From: an uncultured Erythrobacter sp. | Lineage (GTDB): Bacteria > Pseudomonadota > Alphaproteobacteria > Sphingomonadales > Sphingomonadaceae | DNA: 64,000 nt | Assembly (NCBI GenBank): GCA_947503155.1 | Contig: CANNCL010000001.1 | Coordinates: 558,001 to 622,000, forward strand | Reading direction: 5' to 3' | Part shown: piece after piece, positions 60,237 through 64,000 of the stretch | How positions within the stretch are numbered: the stretch's first letter is position 1 | How the letters are laid out: each line of letters opens with the position of its first letter | The notes under the pieces: generated by a model | The model's database searches: none | What the model was told of the DNA's origin: nothing | What the model saw: only the letters and a program-made list of their open reading frames with translations | Position numbers and translations under genes: made by a program

Positions 60237-61517
60237 TCATGGCCGCGCCTGACCGCTGCCGCGCACCAGCCATTTATACGTCGTCAGCCCTTCTAGAGCG
60301 ACCGGCCCGCGCGCATGAAGCCGCCCGGTCGCAATCCCAATTTCCGCGCCCAGCCCAAATTCCGCCCCATCTGCAAATTGCGAGGACGCATTGTGCATGA
60401 CGATGGCGCTGTCGACGCGGGCGAAAAATTGCGCCGCCGCGCTATCGTCGCCGGTCACGATCACATCGGTATGGGCCGAAGAATGGCGGGCAATATGCGC
60501 CAGCGCATCGTCCAATCCATCCACCACCGCCACGGACAAAACTGCGTCCAAATATTCGGTGTCCCAATCATCGGCATGGGCTGGATTTATGCGGGCGTCG
60601 AGCGCCTGCGCCCGTCCATCCCCGCGCAGCTCGCATCCGCCATCAATCAAGGCCGCGGCCAAATCCGCGGCTCCGGCAAATTTGGCATCAACCAGCAATG
60701 TTTCCATCGCGCCGCAAATCCCGGTCCGGCGCAATTTTGCATTCACTGCAATCTGCGTCGCCATTTGCGGATCAGCGGCGGCATGGATGTAGGTGTGGCA
60801 AATCCCGTCAAGATGCGCGAGCACTGGGACGCGGGCGTCGGCTTGAACGCGCTCAACCAGGCTTTTGCCCCCGCGCGGCACAATCATATCGATCATTCCC
60901 GCCGCACTCAGCATCGCACCAACAGCGGCGCGGTCTTGTGTTGGGATCAACTGAACTGCGCCCGCCGGAACCCCGCCTTCGGCAAGGCCAGCGGTAAAGG
61001 CCGCCATGATCGCGCGGTTGGAATGCACCGCCTCGCTCCCCCCGCGCAGCAGCGCCGCATTGCCCGCCCGAACGCACAATGCCGCGGCATCGGCGGTCAC
61101 ATTGGGGCGGCTTTCATAGATAATCCCGATCGTTCCAATCGGCACGCGCACCCGGCTGAGTTTGAGGCCATTGGGGCGCTCTGATGCGTCAATCACGTCG
61201 CCCACTGGATCGCGCAAATTGGCCACTGCCTCGACACCTGCGGCAACGTTTTCCAAACGCTCCGCATCCAGCGCGAGGCGGTCAATCATAGCGGCAGGAA
61301 GGCCGTTTTCATGCGCCGCTTTCAGATCCGCCGCATTCGCATTGAGGATTGTGATCGCATCGGCGCGCAAGTGCGCCGATGCTTGCATCAAAGCCCGCGC
61401 CCGCGCCTCGCTCGGCATCGCGGCGAGCACACGCTGAGCCGCCCGCGCGCGAACAGCGAGGTCAGCGATCAACGTCTCTGATCGCTCTCCGTCTGGTTCT
61501 GAAAAAGGCGTATCCAT
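60237..61517 (-). CDS. proA: Gamma-glutamyl phosphate reductase
   Basis: This enzyme performs the second step of proline synthesis. The aldehyde-dehydrogenase-fold protein has GTIGIIYESRPNVTADAAAL, LIPTQDRAAVGAML, and the catalytic-Cys region RRTGICGAMETLLVD, followed by QFADGAEFGLGAEIGIATGR. ATG 61517 (MDTPFSEPDG) gives 426 residues, the usual size; ATG 61598 or 61526 would add a non-conserved leader. proB is not in the window. It heads the minus-strand operon. Confidence 0.95.
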   Translation of the reverse strand: MDTPFSEPDGERSETLIADLAVRARAAQRVLAAMPSEARARALMQASAHLRADAITILNANAADLKAAHENGLPAAMIDRLALDAERLENVAAGVEAVANLRDPVGDVIDASERPNGLKLSRVRVPIGTIGIIYESRPNVTADAAALCVRAGNAALLRGGSEAVHSNRAIMAAFTAGLAEGGVPAGAVQLIPTQDRAAVGAMLSAAGMIDMIVPRGGKSLVERVQADARVPVLAHLDGICHTYIHAAADPQMATQIAVNAKLRRTGICGAMETLLVDAKFAGAADLAAALIDGGCELRGDGRAQALDARINPAHADDWDTEYLDAVLSVAVVDGLDDALAHIARHSSAHTDVIVTGDDSAAAQFFARVDSAIVMHNASSQFADGAEFGLGAEIGIATGRLHARGPVALEGLTTYKWLVRGSGQARP

Positions 61518-61854
61518 CCTGTCCATACCGGCCGCAATAGCAGGGTGATCCAGCGCTGTCAGGATGCCTTTGGAAAGTGGGTTATGGGCCAGAAACAAAC
61601 CAAAATTTGGCCAGAATCAAGCCCAAAGTCGCGCCAAAGTCGCGCCCAAAATTGCACCCGAATCGGGGCGGGATTTACCGAAAGGTCAAATTGTATGGAA
61701 ACGACAAAGCCGCATTTTCTGGCAATATTGCTCCTATATGAACGCTTCACCGTGATTCCCCATCGGTTCGGCGGTTCGCCGGGCGCAGAGATTCGATTCT
61801 TTACAAACCCCTTGGTAGTTCACCGGGTAACAAAGATAAGAAGTCGGGGCCAAT
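61518..61854. other. Gene-free divergent region between proA and the M23 gene
   Basis: This 337-base stretch separates divergent genes and should contain both promoters, but I see no convincing pair of boxes. It holds an 11-base tandem repeat CAAAGTCGCGC (61624-61634 and 61635-61645), a palindrome CCAAAATTTGG (61600-61610) and a direct repeat GGCCAGAA (61578 and 61609). It is more AT-rich than its surroundings. If proA starts at 61598 it is 81 bases shorter. Confidence 0.6.
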
Positions 61855-63003
61855 TTGCCAAATTCAGATTCTGAACGTCCTTGGAAAGAGAGGCTGCGCG
61901 AGTGGTTTCCGGACCGCGAGTTCTTTATGCGCTCGCAAGGCCAAGTTCGCTTCATCAAGATTTCGTCAAAATTGCAGATGGGCGCAGCCGCAGGCGTTGC
62001 TCTGCTCGCGGTCGGATGGGCCGGTTCGATGGGCATTATGGCGTGGAACAATTACGCTGCCGAAGCCAGCATCGCCTCTTTTCAGGATGAAAAAGCCCGC
62101 GTCGCACAGAGCCAAGAGCGTCTAGAAGCGTATGGCAGTGACATGGACCAAGTGGTCGACGACCTTGGTGCTCGTCAGGACGCGCTCGACGCGATGGTCG
62201 AAATGCTCCCGGACGATATTCAAACGGTCGACACCAATGTCACCGATTCCAGCGAAGAAACAGCAGAGACAGTTGAGATGATCGGGGCCATGTTCCCGAG
62301 CGCGCGCGGCCTTGCCGAGATCGAAGCGCGCCAGCTGGCCTTCGTTGAAAACCTTACACGCTTTGCCGATTGGCGCGCGCGCCGCGCCGAAGTGGCTTTG
62401 CGCAGGCTCAACCTTGATCCCAATACGATGGCGAACGCGACCCGCGAAGAACTTGAGACGGCTATGGGTGGTCCTTTGGAGATCCTCGCGACCTCTGCCG
62501 ATGGTTCACTCGATCCGCGTTTTGAACGCCTCGGCCTCAGCTTGGCGCGCATGTCCGCTTTGGAACGTGCGCTTGATGGTGTGCCGCAAATCGTGCCCGC
62601 CGCCGACCAACGCATTACCTCAGCCTTTGGCTATCGCAGCGATCCGTTCACTCGGCGCGGCGCAATGCATAGCGGGATTGATTTCAAAGGCGCATATGGA
62701 TCGCCGATCTTCGCCGCCGCAACGGGCGAAGTTTCCTTTGCTGGTTGGAAATCGGGTTACGGAAAAACGGTTGAGATCACCCACGCAAATGGTTTGATGA
62801 CCCGCTACGCGCACATGTCACGGATCGACGTGAGCGCCGGGCAATCCATCGAAGCGGGCGCGACTCTGGGCGGGCTGGGTTCTACAGGTCGTTCCACCGG
62901 TCCGCATTTGCATTTCGAAGTTCGTATCAACGGCCGCGCGGTCAACCCGCGGCCTTTCCTGGAGACGGCCCCCGATGTTCTCAAAGAAGCCCGCGGAAAC
63001 TGA
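61855..63003 (+). CDS. M23-family peptidoglycan endopeptidase (LytM domain, active)
   Basis: The 382-residue protein has a cytoplasmic start (PWKERLREWFPDREFFMRSQ), one membrane helix (about residues 42-62) and a coiled coil. The C-terminal LytM domain has intact zinc ligands: HSGIDFKG (HxxxD) and GPHLHFEVR (HxH). It would cut cross-links in the periplasm. The start is TTG 61855 with GGGG upstream; the next ATG (61927) would remove the conserved leader. Its 3' end overlaps the bactofilin gene, a pairing known from stalk- and shape-forming bacteria. Confidence 0.92.
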   Translation: MPNSDSERPWKERLREWFPDREFFMRSQGQVRFIKISSKLQMGAAAGVALLAVGWAGSMGIMAWNNYAAEASIASFQDEKARVAQSQERLEAYGSDMDQVVDDLGARQDALDAMVEMLPDDIQTVDTNVTDSSEETAETVEMIGAMFPSARGLAEIEARQLAFVENLTRFADWRARRAEVALRRLNLDPNTMANATREELETAMGGPLEILATSADGSLDPRFERLGLSLARMSALERALDGVPQIVPAADQRITSAFGYRSDPFTRRGAMHSGIDFKGAYGSPIFAAATGEVSFAGWKSGYGKTVEITHANGLMTRYAHMSRIDVSAGQSIEAGATLGGLGSTGRSTGPHLHFEVRINGRAVNPRPFLETAPDVLKEARGN

Positions 63004-63454
63004 GCGGCCATCCCCTCCGCAAGTCCCCCCCGCCCCTAAATCCCGAGGAAAAAACATGGCCCAAGGCAATTCGACATTTTCGGTTATTGGATCGGATGTG
63101 ACGATCAAGGGTGATGTTAGCGCTTCGGTCGACCTCCATGTTGACGGGACAATCGAAGGCGACATCAAATGCGCCAGCCTCGTTCAAGGCGAAGCCAGCG
63201 TCATCAGCGGCGGCGTCACCGCCGAAACCGCGCGCATGTCGGGTAAGGTTGTTGGTTCGATCACCGCGAAAGAATTGGTTATCCTGAAAAGCGCTCAGAT
63301 CGAAGGCGACGTGCATTATGACGCGCTAACCATCGAACAAGGCGCGCAGGTTGATGGCCGCTTTGCCCCCAATGGCCAGCGCAAAACCGCCAGCCCAACT
63401 GCGCCAGCCGCCAAATCCGGCGGAACGGACCCGCAATTGCAAATGGCGAGCTAA
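62975..63454 (+). CDS. Bactofilin family cytoskeletal protein
   Basis: The 159-residue protein begins MFSKKPAETERPSPPQVPPA. The right-handed beta-helix follows, with short repeats such as DVTIKGDVSASVDLHVDGTI, EGDIKCASLVQG, and MSGKVVGSITAKELVILKS. Bactofilins polymerise at the membrane and recruit cell-wall enzymes. The ATG at 62975 overlaps the M23 gene by 29 bases. ATG 63056, with GAGGA six bases upstream, would remove the Pro-rich leader and is a real alternative. A terminator follows. Confidence 0.94.
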   Translation: MFSKKPAETERPSPPQVPPAPKSRGKNMAQGNSTFSVIGSDVTIKGDVSASVDLHVDGTIEGDIKCASLVQGEASVISGGVTAETARMSGKVVGSITAKELVILKSAQIEGDVHYDALTIEQGAQVDGRFAPNGQRKTASPTAPAAKSGGTDPQLQMAS

Positions 63455-63474
63455 ACCCAGTTCAAACTGTTTTG

Positions 63475-63510
63475 AAACGCCGCGAGCCTTAATCGGCTGC
63501 GCGGCGTTTT
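63475..63510 (+). terminator. Rho-independent terminator of the bactofilin gene
   Basis: AAACGCCGCG (63475-63484) pairs with CGCGGCGTTT (63500-63509), with an inner AGCC/GGCT stem extension, and T residues close the 3' arm. It lies 21 bases after the bactofilin stop. Confidence 0.85.
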
Positions 63511-63531
63511 GCATTTTGGGTGCATTCTTGT

Positions 63532-63594
63532 GGGCGGCCTCAGAGGACTTCGGCGCGCGCTGCCGATGGGCGGCCTCAGAGGACTTCGGCGCGC
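63532..63594 (-). repeat. 36-base-period duplication of the ligase gene's 3' end
   Basis: A 27-base sequence occurs at 63532-63558 and again, without mismatch, at 63568-63594. The second copy contains the last codons (A-E-V-L) and TGA stop of the acyl-CoA ligase gene. The downstream copy encodes the same A-E-V-L-stop in the same frame 36 bases later. Confidence 0.85.
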
Positions 63595-64000
63595 AGGGCC
63601 TTGCGATCGAGCTTGCCAATGATCGTCTTTGGTAATTCCTCGCGGATCACGACTTCATCAACGCGTTCATGCTTGCCAATGCGTTCATTGAGCCACGTTT
63701 TGATACCGTCGCCGCGCACGTCCACACCCTCAGGCTCCAGCGTGACATAAGCGCGCGGCATTTCACCGAGATAATCGTCTGGCACGCCGATCACGAGCGC
63801 TTCTTTCACGGCTTCGTGTTTGAGGATCGCGTCTTCGACGACGCTGGGAAAGACCTTAAACCCGCCAACCGAGATCATATCTTTGATCCGGTCGACAATC
63901 TTAAGAAAGCCGTCTGCATCCATCTCTGCGACATCGCCGGTCCGCAAATATTGCTTGTTGCCGCCATCTTCACCGGGATGCGTAGCAAACACATCGGCGG
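63576..64000 (-). CDS. Acyl-CoA ligase (AMP-forming), C-terminal part; 5' end outside window
   Basis: The visible 140 residues form the mobile C-terminal domain of adenylate-forming ligases. TGDVAEMDADGFLKIVDRIK contains the A7/A8 motifs, the hinge is KDMISVGGFKVFPSVVED, and the catalytic Lys lies in PKTIIGKLDRKALR. VSGGFKV-type hinges are typical of long-chain fatty acyl-CoA ligases (FadD type). The frame is open at the window edge, so the gene continues beyond base 64000. Confidence 0.93.
   Translation of the reverse strand, partial: ADVFATHPGEDGGNKQYLRTGDVAEMDADGFLKIVDRIKDMISVGGFKVFPSVVEDAILKHEAVKEALVIGVPDDYLGEMPRAYVTLEPEGVDVRGDGIKTWLNERIGKHERVDEVVIREELPKTIIGKLDRKALRAEVL

Noticed and set aside
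63532..63594. CRISPR-like direct repeat
   Set aside because: There are only two copies with a nine-base spacer, and one copy is the 3' end of a coding gene.

Overview
The window reads as a stretch of an alphaproteobacterial chromosome, most likely Sphingomonadales and probably Erythrobacteraceae. The evidence is the CtrA-inhibitor family protein SciP, an FlbT-like protein, the gene order nadD-rsfS-rlmH-envC-ctpA, and the neighbourhoods ileS-lspA and sucC/etfBA. Base composition is moderately GC-rich with frequent GCG, GAA and GGC words. Coding density is high. The only gene-free stretch over 300 bases is about 61518-61854. This placement is an inference from gene content, not from a database search.

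Region 1 (1-17141) is accessory catabolism. A plus-strand operon encodes a cytochrome P450 (its 5' end lies outside the window), an acyl-CoA dehydrogenase, a DUF35 OB-fold protein, a lipid-transfer-type thiolase, an SDR, a ThuA-like protein, a second acyl-CoA dehydrogenase and a dienoyl-CoA-reductase-type SDR. An acyl-CoA synthetase is divergent from a LuxR-type regulator. A VOC protein is divergent from a Rieske oxygenase followed by an SDR. A six-gene minus-strand operon encodes an SDR, 2-oxoacid dehydrogenase E1 alpha and beta, a free lipoyl domain, a SnoaL-like protein and an NmrA-like protein. Together these could oxygenate, CoA-activate and beta-oxidise a hydrophobic, perhaps alicyclic or steroid/terpenoid-like, substrate. 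The substrate itself cannot be read from the sequence.

Region 2 (17142-36060) is mostly housekeeping: tRNA-Thr(GGU), gpmA, purE, purK, folA, a membrane dipeptidase and ribF packed with one- to four-base overlaps, a degenerate GDPD-like protein, ileS, lspA, a DUF3035 lipoprotein, a CBS-domain membrane protein, an OmpA-like lipoprotein, an inositol-phosphatase-family enzyme, sucC, etfB and etfA. A TonB-C-like secreted protein follows, and an orphan FlbT-like gene.

Region 3 (36134-51453) carries a DUF445 protein, an RND efflux permease and adaptor, a GlsB/YeaQ membrane protein, sciP and its partner, mnmA, a lipoprotein serine hydrolase, phzF, pdxH, a DnaJ-class co-chaperone, a YihY membrane protein and fabI.

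Region 4 (51454-64000) opens with two convergent surface-polysaccharide genes that are both cut off at the same point (about 51971-51984), which looks like a rearrangement scar or assembly chimera. It continues with a UDP-glucuronate-epimerase-type gene, coq7 and dsbB, then the operon proA, nadD, rsfS, rlmH, envC, ctpA read on the minus strand. An M23 peptidase overlapping a bactofilin follows, and the 3' end of an acyl-CoA ligase.

Three patterns cut across the regions. Several genes have a short duplication of their 3' end that includes the stop codon. A small intergenic repeat family occurs at about 7.2, 12.7, 17.3 and 58.8 kb. Several dyads overlap candidate promoters (RND operon, etfBA, sciP operon, luxR intergenic region). 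No CRISPR array, transposase, integrase or rRNA gene was seen.
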